NCBI RefSeq assembly: GCF_026914265.1
Contig: NC_069138.1
Location: 34,650,598 to 34,714,597 of the forward strand
From: Mya arenaria
Taxonomy: Eukaryota; Mollusca; Bivalvia; Myida; Myidae
Direction: 5' to 3'
DNA: 64,000 nucleotides
Position numbers and translations under genes: made by a program. This document shows positions 43,474 through 56,574 of the stretch, piece after piece. Position 1 is the first letter of the stretch, and every line of letters begins with the position of its first letter. The notes beneath the pieces are model-generated. The model made no database searches, was not told the origin of the DNA, and worked only from the letters and a program-made list of their open reading frames with translations.

Positions 43474-44046
43474 AATCATCATCACATTTTAGAATTATAC
43501 GTGTAGTATAGTTATACCTGTAAGTTGATACACTTCTAGCTCATTGACGTCCAAGTTTCCGTTGTTAATCTCTGCCCACGATGGTACTCCATCCATGTTA
43601 TAGCACGTAGAAAAAGAGTTGTTTCCGTTCAGTTTGAAAACACCTTTTGATTCTTGAACGGAATCGTAGAATGGGAAAAGATTATTTGAACCAAATAAGG
43701 GTCCGTGACTCGGGTAATTAAAGATACTTTGGGTAGGATCTTTAACGCAGAATTTTGCCATTGTTGTCTTTCCAGAGAAAGCTAGTTGGAATAAAAATGC
43801 AGCTGCATCACTGCTGAAACCACTCAAATTTCTATTCCAATCCGTTGAGGTGTATCCCCCGTACACGGACCCCGAGGGATTATACAGTACAGTCACAGTG
43901 GGTCCTTGTTTGTCACATTTTGTGTGGAAGGTCCCCGCCGAGCAACCATCTCGTGTAATTGCGTACAACAAGCGGAAGGTCTTCGGGCCCTGTCCAATCC
44001 AATCCTCAAGTTGATCCTTCTGTTCTCGTGAAAGTTTTCCCGCCAT
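39881..44046 (-). CDS. IFI44-like protein: TLDc domain plus dynamin-type GTPase fold (6 coding exons)
   Basis: Coding exons in transcript order are 44046-43518, 43411-43347, 43012-42815, 41718-41575, 41015-40844 and 40230-39881, giving 1458 nt and 485 aa with all phases compatible. The N-terminal part (about residues 5-175) is a TLDc domain (FRLLYAITRDGCSAGTFHTK, GGYTSTDW at 63-70). The GTPase-like part starts near residue 215: P-loop GLVGSGKS (227-234), DTRG (284-287) as the G3 motif, VFVLDASS, and LLTHIEL (T378) where IFI44 proteins have THVD. Human IFI44/IFI44L share this order; they are interferon-induced cytoplasmic proteins with antiviral and immune-modulating roles, and bivalves have expanded families. 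The start chosen is MAGKLSREQ: an in-frame ATG at 44094 lies upstream of a good acceptor (TTTTCTGTCGACAG|GAACTC, boundary 44055), so a 5' UTR exon probably lies further upstream beyond or within the minisatellite. Confidence 0.92.
40844..41015 (-). CDS. IFI44-like exon 5
   Basis: Starts FNPEVEL after the acceptor ATTAAAG, includes CVVFVLDASSLDG and ends in the donor GTAACT. The acceptor lacks a strong pyrimidine tract but fits frame and family. Confidence 0.85.
41452..41569. repeat. Exact 59-bp tandem duplication beside exon 4
   Basis: Two identical 59-bp copies (41452-41510 and 41511-41569) start TGAAGGGCTAATGTTATAAT and end ATTTTGACC. The second copy ends about 5 nt from the exon 4 donor, so the duplication lengthens intron 4 right at its 5' end. 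Confidence 0.95.
41575..41718 (-). CDS. IFI44-like exon 4 (G3 motif)
   Basis: Forty-eight codons, phase 0 at both ends, between TTTCCAG and GTGAAG. Contains CDTRG. Confidence 0.9.
41730..42502 (-). mobile_element. HINE/pearl-like element, copy 2
   Basis: Reverse-oriented relative of 13141-13975: starts AACAAGAGCGGTCAC and TATATCCCCCGCCTCATGGG, holds about three to four core units (GGGCAATAACTCTTTCAAAA), then a CACG-rich microsatellite (42420-42455) and the terminal hairpin CCCCTCGCCTTTTCAAGGCG followed by GGGGAT. It lies in intron 3 of the IFI44-like gene. Confidence 0.75.
42815..43012 (-). CDS. IFI44-like exon 3 (P-loop)
   Basis: Sixty-six codons between TCCTTACAG and GTATGT. Encodes LTLFGLVGSGKSSYCN, the nucleotide-binding loop, and CGKGDTSVTNT, a plausible switch region. 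Confidence 0.92.
43347..43411 (-). CDS. IFI44-like exon 2
   Basis: Short linker exon (about 22 codons, EGRESDVQLDRSWRTVPDL) between GATTTTCAG and GTCTAC. Confidence 0.85.
43430..43478. repeat. (ATC)n microsatellite
   Basis: Simple trinucleotide repeat in intron 1 of the IFI44-like gene. Confidence 0.95.
43518..44046 (-). CDS. IFI44-like exon 1 (TLDc domain)
   Basis: Carries the start codon and the whole TLDc domain in a single exon (176 codons), donor GTATAAC. The exon extends 5' to the acceptor at 44055. Confidence 0.9.
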
Positions 44047-47000
44047 AATGAGTTCCTGTCGACAGAAAATGGTACACAGATGAGCACGGCACAAACGATT
44101 ATTTTAAGAAATATTTCTTAAAGGATGAATCCTGCCATTTTTTCGAATTAATAAAACAGTGGAATCAAGGGCCTGGAGGAACCTATTTCGCCTGAGTTTT
44201 ATTCAATGTTATCAATTCCAAACGAGCACGATGCCACAACCTGACATAATTCCATTAACAATGAGTACTTTTTCAAGACATGCAAGAGACTGTGAAATGA
44301 ATCAATATTTCATGCATGTGACTGTAAAATGAAAACAAAAGAAATCACATGCGTGTGACTGTGAAATAAGTCAATATCATATGCACGTGACTGTGAAATA
44401 AACCAATATCAAATGCAATTTGTGACTGTGAAATAAACATACCACATACAAGTGACTGTGAAATAAACCAATATCATATGCATGTGACTGTGAAATAAAC
44501 ATACCACATACAAACAAGTGACTGTGAAATAAACCAATATCATATGCATGTGACTATGAAATAAACACAAACTACATGCATAATTTGCGAAATGAACACA
44601 TAGTTCAAGCAAGTGAGTTTGAAATGATCATACATGTATATTACATACATATGACTTTGAAATAAACATACATGTATATTACATGCATATATGCCTTCTT
44701 AAGCTGTGGCTGTGAAATGAACAAATATGTATATTACATGCACGTGACTGTGAAATGGACCCATACAACATGCATGTGACTGTGTAATGAACCGATAATA
44801 CATGCATGTGACTGTATAATGAACCCATATTACATGCTTGTGACTGTGAAATGAACCCATATTACATGCATGTGACTGTAAAATAAACAAACACATTATA
44901 CATGTGACTGTATAATGAACCCATATTACATGCTTGTGACTGTGTAATGAACCCATATTACATGCATGTGACTGTAAAATAAACAAACACATTATACATG
45001 TGACTGTATAATGAACCCATATTACATGCTTGTGACTGTGTAATGAACCCATATTACATGCATGTGACTGTAAAATAAACAAACACATTATACATGTGAC
45101 TGTATAATGAACCCATATTACATGCATGTGACTGTGTAATGAACCGATAATACATGCATGTGACTGTATAATGAACTTATATTACATGCTTGTGACTGTG
45201 AAATGAACCCATATTACATGCATGTGACTGTAAAATAAACAAACACATTATACATGTGACTGTATAATGAACCCATATTACATGCTTGTGACTGTGTAAT
45301 GAACCCATATTACATGCATGTGACTGTACATGTGACTGTATAATGAACCCATATTACATGCTTGTGACTGTGTAATGAACCCATATTACATGCATGTGAC
45401 TGTAAAATAAACAAACACATTATACATGTGACTGTATAATGAACCCATATTACATGCTTGTGACTGTGTAATGAACCCATATTACATGCATGTGACTGTA
45501 AAATAAACAAACACATTATACATGTGACTGAATAATGAACCCATATTACATGCTTGTGACTGTGTAATGAACCCATATTATATGTTTGTGACTTTGTACT
45601 GAACCCATATTACATGCATGTGACTGTGTAATGAACCCATATTACATGCTTGTGACTGTGTAATGAACCCATATTACATGCATGTGTCTGTGTAATGAAC
45701 CCATATTACATGCATGTGACTGTGTAATGAACCCATATTACATGCATGTGACTGTGTAATGAGCCCATAGTACATGCATTTGACTGTGTAATGAACCCAT
45801 ATTACATGCATGTGACTGTGTAATAAACCCATATTACATGTTTGTTACTGTGTCATGAACCCATATAACATGCTTGTGACTGTGTAAGAAACCCATATTA
45901 CATGCATGTGACTGTGTAATGAACCCATAATACATGCTTGTGACTGTGTAACGAACCCATATTACATGTTTGTGACTTTGTAATGAACCCATATTACATG
46001 CATGTGTCTGTGTAATGAACCCATATTACATGCATGTGACTGTGTCATGAACCCACATTACATGCATGTGACTGTGTAATGAACCCATACAACATGCATG
46101 TGTCTGTGAAATGAACCCATATTACATGCATGTGACTGTGTAATGAACCCATATTACAGGCATGTGTCTGTGTAATGAACCCATATTACATGCATGTGAC
46201 TGTATAATGAACCCATATTACATGCATGTGACTGTGTCATGAACCCAAAGTACATGCATATGACTGTGAAATGACCGCATACAACATGCATGTGACTATG
46301 ACATGACCGCATAAAACATGCATGTGACTATGACATGAACCATTACAACATGCATGTGACTATGACATTAACCCATAAAACATGCATGTGACTATGACAT
46401 GAACCCATACAACATGCATGTGACTATGAAATGACCGCATATAACATGTATGTGACTATGACATGACCGCATACAACATGCATGTGACTATAAAATGACC
46501 GCATATAACATGTATGTGACTATGACATGACCGCATACAACATGCATGTGACTATGACATAAACCCATACAACATGCATGCGACTATGACATGAACCCAT
46601 ACAGCATGCATGTGACTATGACATGAACCCATACAACATGCATGTGACTATGAAATGACCGCATATAACATGTATGTGACTATGACATGACCGCATACAA
46701 CAGGTATGCGACTTTGATGTGAACCCATACAAAATGCATGTGACTATGACATGAAACCAAAGAAAATGCATGTGACTATGACATGAACCCATACAACATG
46801 CATGTGACTGTGAAATGAACCCATACAACATGTATGTGACTATGACATGAACCCATACAACATGCATGTGACTGTGAAATGAACCCATACAACATGTATG
46901 TGACTGTGAAATGAACCCATACAACATGCATGTGACTGTGAAATGAACCCATACAACATGCATGTGACTATGACATGAACCCATACAACATGTATGTGAC

Positions 47001-48659
47001 TGTGACATGAACCCATACAACATGCATGTGACTGTGAAATGAACCCATACAACATGTATGTGACTGTGAAATGAACCCATACAACATGTATGTGACTGTG
47101 AAATGAATCCATACAACATGTATGTGACTATGAAATGAACCCATACAACATGTATGTGACTATGAAATGAACCCATACAACATGCATGTGACTGTGACAT
47201 GAACCCATACAACATGTATGTGACTATGACATGAACCCATACAACATGTATGTGACTATGACATGAACCCATACAACATGTATGTGACTGTGACATGAAC
47301 CCATACAACATGTATGTGACTGTGACATGAACCCATACAGCATGCATGTGACTATGACATGAACCCATACAACATGTATGTGACTATGACATGAACCCAT
47401 ACAACATGCATGTGACTGTGACATGAACCCATACAGCATGCATGTGACTATGACATGAACCCATACAACATGTATGTGACTATGAACCCATACAACATGC
47501 ATGTGACTGTGACATGAACCCATACAGCATGCATGTGACTATGACATGAACCCATACAACATGTATGTGACTGTGACTATGACATGAACCCATACAACAT
47601 GTATGTGACTATGACATGAACCCATACAACATGCATGTGACTATGACATGAACCCATACAACATGTATGTGACTGTGACTATGACATGAACCCATACAAC
47701 ATGTATGTGACTATGACATGAACCCATACAACATGTATGTGACTATGACATGAACCCATACAACATGTATGTGACTATGACATGAACCCATACAACATGT
47801 ATGTGACTATGACATGAACCCATACAACATGTATGTGACTGTGACATGAACCCATACAACATGTATGTGACTGTGACATGAACCCATACAGCATGCATGT
47901 GACTATGACATGAACCCATACAACATGTATGTGACTATGACATGAACCCATACAACATGTATGTGACTATGACATGAACCCATACAACATGTATGTGACT
48001 GTGACATGAACCCATACAACATGTATGTGACTGTGACATGACCGCATACAACATGCATGTGACTATGACGTGAACCCATGCAACATGCATGTGACTATGA
48101 CATGAACCCATACAACATGCATGTGACTATGACATGAACCCATACAACATGCATGTGACTATGACATGAACCCATACAACATGCATGTGACTATGACACG
48201 AACCCATACAACATGCATGTGACTATGACACGAACCCATACAACATGCATGTGACTATGACATGAACCCATACAACATGCATGTGACTATGACATGAACC
48301 CATACAGCATGCATGTGACTATGACATGAACCCATACAACATTCATGTGACTATGACATGAACCCATACAACATATATGTGACTATTACATGAACCCATA
48401 CAGCATGCATGTGACTATGATATGAACCCATACAACATGCATGTGACTATAAAATGACCACATATAACATGTATGTGACTATGACATGACCGCATACAAC
48501 ATACATGTGACTATGACATGAACCCATACAACATGCATGCGACTATGACATGAACCCATACAACATGCATGTGACTATGACATGAACCCATACAACATGC
48601 ATGTGACTATGAAATGACCGCATATAACATGTATGTGACTATGACATGACCGCATTCAA

Positions 48660-49345
48660 CAGGTATGTGACTGTGATGTGAACCCATACAACATGCATGG
48701 GACGTTGACATGAACCCATACAACATGCATGTGACTATGACATGAACCCATACAACATGCATGTGACTGTGAAATGAACCCATACAACATGCATGTGACA
48801 TTGACAGGTACCCATACAACATGCATGTGACTGTGAAATGAATCCATACAACATGCATGTGCCATTGACATGTACCCATACAATATGCATGTGACTGTGA
48901 AATGAATCCATACAACATGCATGTGACTGTGAAATGAACCCATACAACATGCATGTGACTGTGAAATGAATCCATACAACATGCATGTGACTGTGAAATG
49001 AACCCATACAACATGCATGTGACTGTGAAATGAACCCATACAACATGCATGTGACTGTGAAATGAACCCATACAACATGCATGTGACTGTGAAATGAACC
49101 CATACAACATGCATGTGACTGTGAAATGAACCCATACAACATGCATGTGACTATGACATGAACCCATAAAACATGCATGTGACTGTGAAATGTGACTGTG
49201 AAATGAACCCATACAACATGCATGTGACTGTGAAATGAGCACAAACATTAAGTACTTGACGTTGAAATGAACATACATGTATATTACATGCATGTGATTG
49301 TGAAATGAACATAGAGTACATGCATGAAAATGAAATGAGCCCATA
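48660..49345. repeat. Duplicated array segment, copy 1
   Basis: Ends with a unique tail (GCACAAACATTAAGTACTTG, TACATGTATATTACATGCAT, TAGAGTACATGCATGAAAAT) at 49226-49345. Confidence 0.85.
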
Positions 49346-52149
49346 CAACATGCATGTGACTATGACATGAACCCATACAACATGCATGTGACTATGACAT
49401 AAACCCATACAACATGCATGTGACTATGACATGAACCCATACAACATGTATGTGACTATTACATGAACCCATACAACATGCATGTGACTATGACATGACC
49501 GCATACAACATGCATGTGACTATGACATGACCGCATACAACATGTATGTGACTATGACATGAACCCATACAACATGCATGTGACTATGACATGAACCCAT
49601 ACAGCATGCATGTGACTGTGACATGAACCCATACAACATGTATGTGACTATGACATGAACCCATACAGCATGCATGTGACTGTGACATGAACCCATACAA
49701 CATGTATGTGACTGTGACATGAACCCATACAACATGCATGTGACTGTGACATGAACCCATACAACATGTATGTGACTATGACATGAACCCATACAACATG
49801 CATGTGACTGTGACATGAACCCATACAGCATGTATGTGACTATGACATGAACCCATACAGCATGCATGTGACTATGACATGAACCCATACAACATGCATG
49901 TGACTATGACATGAACCCATACAACATGTATGTGACTGTGACATGAACCCATACAACATGTATGTGACTGTGACATGAACCCATACAACATGCATGTGAC
50001 TATGACATGACCGCATACAACATGTATGTGACTGTGACATGAACCCATACAACATGTATGTGACTGTGACATGAACCCATACAACATGTATGTGACTGTG
50101 ACATGAACCCATACAACATGTATGTGACTGTGACATGAACCCATACAACATGTATGTGACTGTGACATGAACCCATACAACATGCATGTGACTATGACAT
50201 GAACCCATACAACATGTATGTGACTATGACATGAACCCATACAACATGTATGTGACTGTGACATGAACCCATACAACATGTATGTGACTGTGACATGAAC
50301 CCATACAACATGTATGTGACTATGACATGAACCCATACAACATGTATGTGACTGTGACATGAACCCATACAACATGTATGTGACTGTGACATGAACCCAT
50401 ACAACATGTATGTGACTGTGACATGAACCCATACAGCATGTATGTGACTATGACATGAACCCATACAGCATGCATGTGACTATGACATGACCGCATACAA
50501 CATGCATGTGACTATGACATGAACCCATACAACATGCATGTGACTATGACATGAACCCATACAACATGCATGTGACTATGACATGAACCCATACAACATG
50601 CATGTGACTATGACATGAACCCATACAGCATGCATGTGACTATGACATGATGCATGTGACTATGACATGAACCCATACAACATGCATGTGACTATGACAT
50701 GAACCCATACAGCATGCATGCGACTATGACATGAACCCATACAGCATGCATGCGACTGTGACATGAACCCATACAACATACATGTGACTGTGACATGAAC
50801 CCATACAACATGTATGTGACTATGACATGAACCCATACAACATACATGTGACTATGACATGAACCCATACAACATGCATGCGACTATGACATGAACCCAT
50901 ACAACATGCATGTGACTATGACATGAACCCATACAACATGCATGTGACTATGACATGAACCCATACAACATGCATGTGACTATGACATGAACCCATACAA
51001 CATGCATGTGACTGTGACATGAACCCATACAACATGCATGTGACTATGACATGAACCCATACAACATGCATGTGACTGTGACATGAACCCATACAACATG
51101 TATGTGACTGTGATATGAACCCATACAACATGTATGTGACTATGACATGAACCCATACAACATGTATGTGACTATGACATGAACCCATACAACATGTATG
51201 TGACTGTGACATGAACCCATACAACATGTATGTGACTGTGACATGAACCCATACAGCATGCATGTGACTATGACATGAACCCATACAACATGTATGTGAC
51301 TATGACATGAACCCATACAACATGCATGTGACTATGACATGAACCCATACAACATGTATGTGACTGTGACATGAACCCATACAACATGCATGTGACTATG
51401 ACATGAACCCATACAACATGCATGGGACGTTGACATGAACCCATACAACATGCATGTGACTATGACATGAACCCATACAACATGTATGTGACTGTGACAT
51501 GAACCCATACAACATGTATGTGACTGTGACATGAACCCATACAACATGCATGTGACTGTGACATGACCGCATTCAACATACATGTGACTATGACATGAAC
51601 CCATACAGCATGCATGTGACTATGACATGAACCCATACAACATGTATGTGACTATGACATGACCGCATACAACATGTATGTGACTGTGACATGAACCCAT
51701 ACAACATGTATGTGACTATGACATGACCGCATTCAACAGGTATGTGACTGTGATATGACCGCATTCAACAGGTATGTGACTGTGACATGACCGCATTCAA
51801 CAGGTATGTGACTGTGATATGAACCCATACAACATGCATGGGACGTTGACATGACCGCATATAACATGTATGTGACTATGACATGACCGCATTCAACAGG
51901 TATGTGACTGTGATATGAACCCATACAACATGCATGGGACGTTGACATGACCGCATATAACATGTATGTGACTATGACATGACCGCATTCAACAGGTATG
52001 TGACTGTGATATGAACCCATACAACATGCATGGGACGTTGACATGAACCCATACAACATGCATGTGTCTATGACATGAACCCATACAACATGTATGTGAC
52101 TATGACATGAACCCATACAACATGCATGTGACTATGACATGAACCCATA

Positions 52150-52850
52150 CAACATGCATGTGACTGTGAAATGAATCCATACAACATGTATGTGACTGTG
52201 ACATGAACCCATACAACATGCATGTGACTGTGAAATGAATCCACACAACATGCATGTGACTGTGAAATGAATCCATACAACATGCATGTGACTGTGAAAT
52301 GAATCCATACAGCATGCATGTGACTGTGAAATGAACCCATACAACATGTATGTGACTATGACATGAACCCATACAACATGCATGTGACTGTGAAATGAAT
52401 CCATACAACATGCATGTGACTGTGAAATGAATCCATACAACATGCATGTGCCATTGACATGTACCCATACAATATGCATGTGACTGTGAAATGAATCCAT
52501 ACAACATGCATGTGACTGTGAAATGAACCCATACAACATGCATGTGACTGTGAAATGAATCCGTACAACATGCATGTGACTGTGAAATGAACCCATACAA
52601 CATGCATGTGACTGTGAAATGAACCCATACAACATGCATGTGACTATGACATGAACCCATACAACATGCATGTGACTGTGAAATGTGACTGTGAAATGAA
52701 CCCATACAACATGCATGTGACTGTGAAATGAGCACAAACATTAAGTACTTGACGTTGAAATGAACATACATGTATATTACATGCATGTGACTGTGAAATG
52801 AACATAGAGTACATGCATGAAAATGAAATGAGCCAAACATCAAATGTATT
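52150..52850. repeat. Duplicated array segment, copy 2
   Basis: Repeats the order of units and the same unique tail (52730-52850), about 3.5 kb from copy 1. This shows that a block of the array was duplicated as a whole. Confidence 0.85.
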
Positions 52851-52868
52851 TAACTTTGAAATGAATGA

Positions 52869-53825
52869 ACCAACACTTATTATTATTAAAACTATCTACT
52901 GGCTAAGGTCACAAATCCGAACACTTTTCGAGGTTTTTCACAATTATCTTGGAGAGTTAGCAAGTTAAAATTGCATATGAAACATCTTTGGTTAATGTGA
53001 CAACATCTGTCAAAGTACAGATTCACGATCTCATCAATTTTATGTCGAAAATCGTTCATTTTATAGACAGTAAATTACCTTTAAATTTATGCTATGGTAT
53101 GCACAAATACCGAACACTTGAAAAGCGAAAATACATGGTCATACAATTATAATTAATAAGTATACTATATTAAATAAACACTTAGCTGCAAAGTTATTTA
53201 TTGTTTCCGATGTTTTTCAAAACATGAAATTTAAATGTAAAGCGTGATTTCTATTTATAAATTTATATGTGACGTCGTCAGCGAAAATGAGTCCTGTTGA
53301 GGTAATCACGTTACCGAGATAAAGCGAGATTAAAAAACACAACACGTTTTCTAAGCAATTATCGTTTTGTCAATTAACTAATTTGGCATTATTTTGCAAA
53401 GAATTTACATAATCGAAGTGTATAAACAATATAAAGGCACATCACTCTGCTATCAGTTGATTATTGTCGATAATATTCATGCTGCCTGACCTTAAATCAT
53501 GATTAATCGCCCTTGATCTGAAGGTGTCGCTCTCCGCCATTTTGATGGAAACATGTCGAAATCCGTACTGAAGATATGACGGTTTTGCCGGTTTATCCAC
53601 ACGGCATTAGAATGCTTTTCGGATTAATTACACGGAAACAATTATTTGGAAGGTAATGTATGCAGTTATCTATGTTGTCATCCTTTATTTAAATTGTCAT
53701 TTGATGTTTATTTTAAATAACCTTTTGACAGTTTAACCCGGAAGTATTTTTCCGTAACAAAATACGGTTTACTAATAGCAACAGATATTATGGCGGAAAA
53801 TTTGAAAAACACTTGAACTTTTTAT
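52869..53825. other. Intergenic, no gene seen
   Basis: AT-rich. CCGAACACTTTTCG and ACCGAACACTTG recur near 52918 and 53109, suggesting a decayed repeat. GCCATTTTGATGG near 53536 is a weak YY1-like site. Confidence 0.4.
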
Positions 53826-53963
53826 GAAAATGTCCCAGTTGAGTGAAGCAAGCACCACCCCCTACGAATTAAGCCAAGACCATTTATTTCGCGAAGAGTT
53901 ATTAGAAGTTGATAGACTTTATTTTCATGTTTTGTGTCCAGAGAGTTCTGGTGCAAGTGAGAT

Positions 53964-56574
53964 AGATATGCCCACATATAGTCTTAGCTAAACCAAAAAC
54001 AGACTTGTGTTTTAGATGCCAAACCTTTTCTTTTAATATTTCACAAAGTGGTGCCCTTTCTGAAGATGATAAAATGACACTTCTTGATGAATATGAAAGT
54101 CATGTTGAAAGTGCTAGACATCAGAGGGAGCAATATAGAATGCAGTGTGATTACTCTAAAGTTACATGTAGTGAAAACATGAAGTTGAAGGTGTGCTTTG
54201 GTTAATAAATTTCTATGCGCTATAGTTTTAGCTGTCTTATGTCATGCTTCAATATTTTCTAGTCTAAAAATTAAAATATATGTTAAATTCTATTTATATT
54301 TTAGGTTCAGAGTCATGTTCCTTAGATGCAACCGTCCACTACAGCTGGGACTTTGCACAGCAGGTTCATATTCCACACCATAGCCAACAGGTTAGTTGAT
54401 TTTTTTCTATCAAGTACAAGCAAATAATCAAATGTTGTTTTTTTTTACTGAATTTATCAACTTATTGCAAGAGATTATTTTTTTAAAGGATTTATTGTGC
54501 AGTAATTTGCATGTGTATCATACTTGTGAGTGCCTAAGGTTTACTGCAGTAAATGTATGCTTCTACTTAAATGGTTACATACCTGGTAGTGTATTCATTG
54601 AATGTAAAGTGTTTATGTTAGAATTCTTTTTACATGATTTAGAAATTGAATCTTTCAATATTTAGAATAAAATGCTGGTTCTAATTACCAGATACTGTTG
54701 TCAAATTTAATGCAAGCTTTTATCTACTACAGGTTGGACCCCTGTATTTCAAAACTGCCGGAGGAGATGTGAGGTATTTGGAGTTTGCTGTGAAGGATCT
54801 GGTAAGCTTATTCATTTTGACTGAGACTCACTACTCATATATAAATCTGAATTCACTTTTTTACAGTTTTAAATTGCAATCTGTTCTGTGTCATTATAAG
54901 ATGTCCTGATGTCAAATGTTAATAATTGAGAATTGAAGGGGCACTTCTTAGCAATAAATGTTTTACTTCATTAAAACAAACTGATTAAGAATGTAACATT
55001 TCCATTGGTCAATAGCCATCATGCACATCTCACAATCTGGAATTGGATGTGTATCTGAACATTTATTTGGTATATGTTAGTTATGAGAAATGTTTTAAAT
55101 GTTTTGTTGTATTAATGTTAAATACTGGTGCTGTTAAATTTTTGCTTCTGTTGCTGATGATGGTGATGACTAAGAATAGTGATAAGAAGGATAAATATTT
55201 TTCAGAGAAACAGGTGTTTTGCCTGGGTGAGGCACATGCTCAGTTCCACTTTGACAATTGCCAAGGACAACAAAAATAATGCCGTTCTTGGTTATGCTGT
55301 GTGGAGAACATTGACAGGTGAGAGTTGTTGTGTTTTAGTGGAAAAAAATGAAAAAAAAATGTTTCATGATGTAAACTAAATTATGTTATTGCTTTTTAAA
55401 TATCTCACAAGGTTTTCAGTAACTCTTTAGATGAGTGAAACAGATGTGTAGCTTTAAAAGCTTTTGATTTGTTGTACTTATAAAATAAACAACATATATA
55501 TTTCAGAGTTTAATTTGAAATAAAGAGATCTTATTAACAATTAACTATTCTATTCCAGGAGGGCATAAGACAATCCAATACTCACTGATGCTAGCCGGCC
55601 ACACCAAATTTTCATGCGACTGGCATTTTGGAGTTTGGAAAAACAGAATGAGATGCATGGATGCAGAGACAGTTGAGGTATTCAGGGAGTTAGATTTTTA
55701 CCACACAAATAATTTAAAACAATTATAGACATAAATTACTTACACATGTTTCAAGATTGATTAATTTCCTTCTTTTTAATACAGTTATAAACTAATAAGA
55801 AGTGGCATGAAGAAAATGGGATTTTTTATAGTTAAGATTGAAAATAATCATATATGACTAATGTTATATTAAATTGATTATTATATAAAATAAGTTCATT
55901 TATTATCATGTATATTTAGATATAATAGGTAATTAATAAATTCACTGATGTTATATACTTCATGTAGGCATTACATAGTGCAAGGGTACTGCTCAGTATA
56001 ATCACAATAGTGAAATAAGACGATAACTGCATATAGAAATTGAAGCAGATATTGAGTTCTTGCACTAAGGTGACAATATAATATGTCATATTGGATCGTT
56101 TCTGTCTGAAATTCATTCATCATGTAATGCTTTTCTTCAATACAGGAGGTGGCTTCCACAGAAGCCATGTCATCCCGTAATGGCCACAACATTCCACATA
56201 TTGTTGATGGCAACAGCAAACAAGTGTCGTTCTATGACTGGAGCACCTTCTTCAAAGGCATTTTCAAACCATTGAAGAACATTTCGAAATACCATTCATT
56301 TGAGGTGTCTTCTAACGAGCCTGGGGTTTTAAGAGTAAGGAAGTTTGTTGATGCCCCTGGGGAGAAAATTAACATACTGAAAAACTGCCAAGTGGATATT
56401 GGTGTTCTGCCAGAGCAGATCTTTGGTGAGGGAATAAGTGCAGAAAGGCAATGGTACTTGCATAATGTAAAAAGAGACTTTTGCAGATCAGATAATGCAA
56501 AAAACACAACATACCCATTGCCATTAGTTGCAAAAGAAGGCTATTCAAAGGCCAAAAAACAAAAGTTGAAGTAG
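53964..56574 (+). pseudogene. Frameshifted multi-exon gene of a widespread transposon-like family (DUF7869-type?)
   Basis: Six blocks align in order with a protein family common as many uncharacterised copies in invertebrates. Block 1 (about 53967-54193) reads PHIVLAKPKTDLCFRCQ then a helical, acidic stretch. Block 2 (about 54313-54390) reads VHYSWDFAQQVHIPHHSQQ. Block 3 (54733-54791) reads GPLYFKT in one frame and RRCEVFGVCCEGS in another. Block 4 (55214-55317) reads CLGEAHAQFHFDNCQGQ, then NNAVLGYAVWRTLTG in another frame. Block 5 (55559-55677) reads AGHTKFSCDWHFGVWK. Block 6 (56146-56574) reads FYDWSTFFK to ISAERQWYLHNVKRDFC. The frame changes in blocks 3 and 4 and the in-frame stop before block 1 indicate a broken gene. 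The HFDNCxGQ motif recalls an RNase H-like core, but no function is established. Confidence 0.7.
56146..56574 (+). pseudogene. Last exon of the transposon-like pseudogene
   Basis: An intact 142-codon frame after the acceptor CTTCAATACAG, ending in TAG after a basic tail (KAKKQKLK). On its own it looks functional; the upstream frameshifts are what break the gene. Confidence 0.75.

Larger units (their letters stand above)
44280..52868. repeat. 8.6-kb minisatellite, 32-bp unit
   Basis: Roughly 265 tandem copies of a 32-bp unit whose plus-strand words are CATGTGACTATGACATGAAC and CCATACAACATG. Variant blocks exist: TAAACAAACACATTATA units near 44.87-45.55 kb repeat every third unit (about 97 bp), AAATGAACC units near 46.8-47.2, 48.8-49.2 and 52.2-52.7 kb, and GACCGCATAC units elsewhere. 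Because 32 is not divisible by three, minus-strand reading cycles through three frames and gives a 32-residue repeating peptide; the long minus-strand frames are artefacts. The array starts about 230 bp upstream of the IFI44-like start codon. Confidence 0.97.

Noticed and set aside
44047..44094. Upstream in-frame ATG extending the IFI44-like N-terminus by 16 residues
   Set aside because: A good splice acceptor (TTTTCTGTCGACAG) ends at 44056 between this ATG and MAGKL, so the upstream part is likely intron.
44409..52843. Many long minus-strand open frames (60-250 codons) with HSHMHVVWVH-type repeats
   Set aside because: They are translations of the 32-bp minisatellite in cycling frames, overlap each other in several frames and have no exon signals or family match.
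44280..52868. Possible CRISPR-like array because of regular spacing
   Set aside because: Units are contiguous with no unique spacers, and the host is an intron-bearing eukaryote; it is a minisatellite.
53826..54002. 59-codon frame starting MKMSQLSEAS as first exon of the pseudogene
   Set aside because: It ends in TAA and is out of frame with the recognisable PHIVLAKPKTDLCFRCQ block; relation to the family could not be supported.
54396..54665. 89-codon frame between pseudogene blocks 2 and 3
   Set aside because: AT-rich intron between good splice sites; no similarity to the family.
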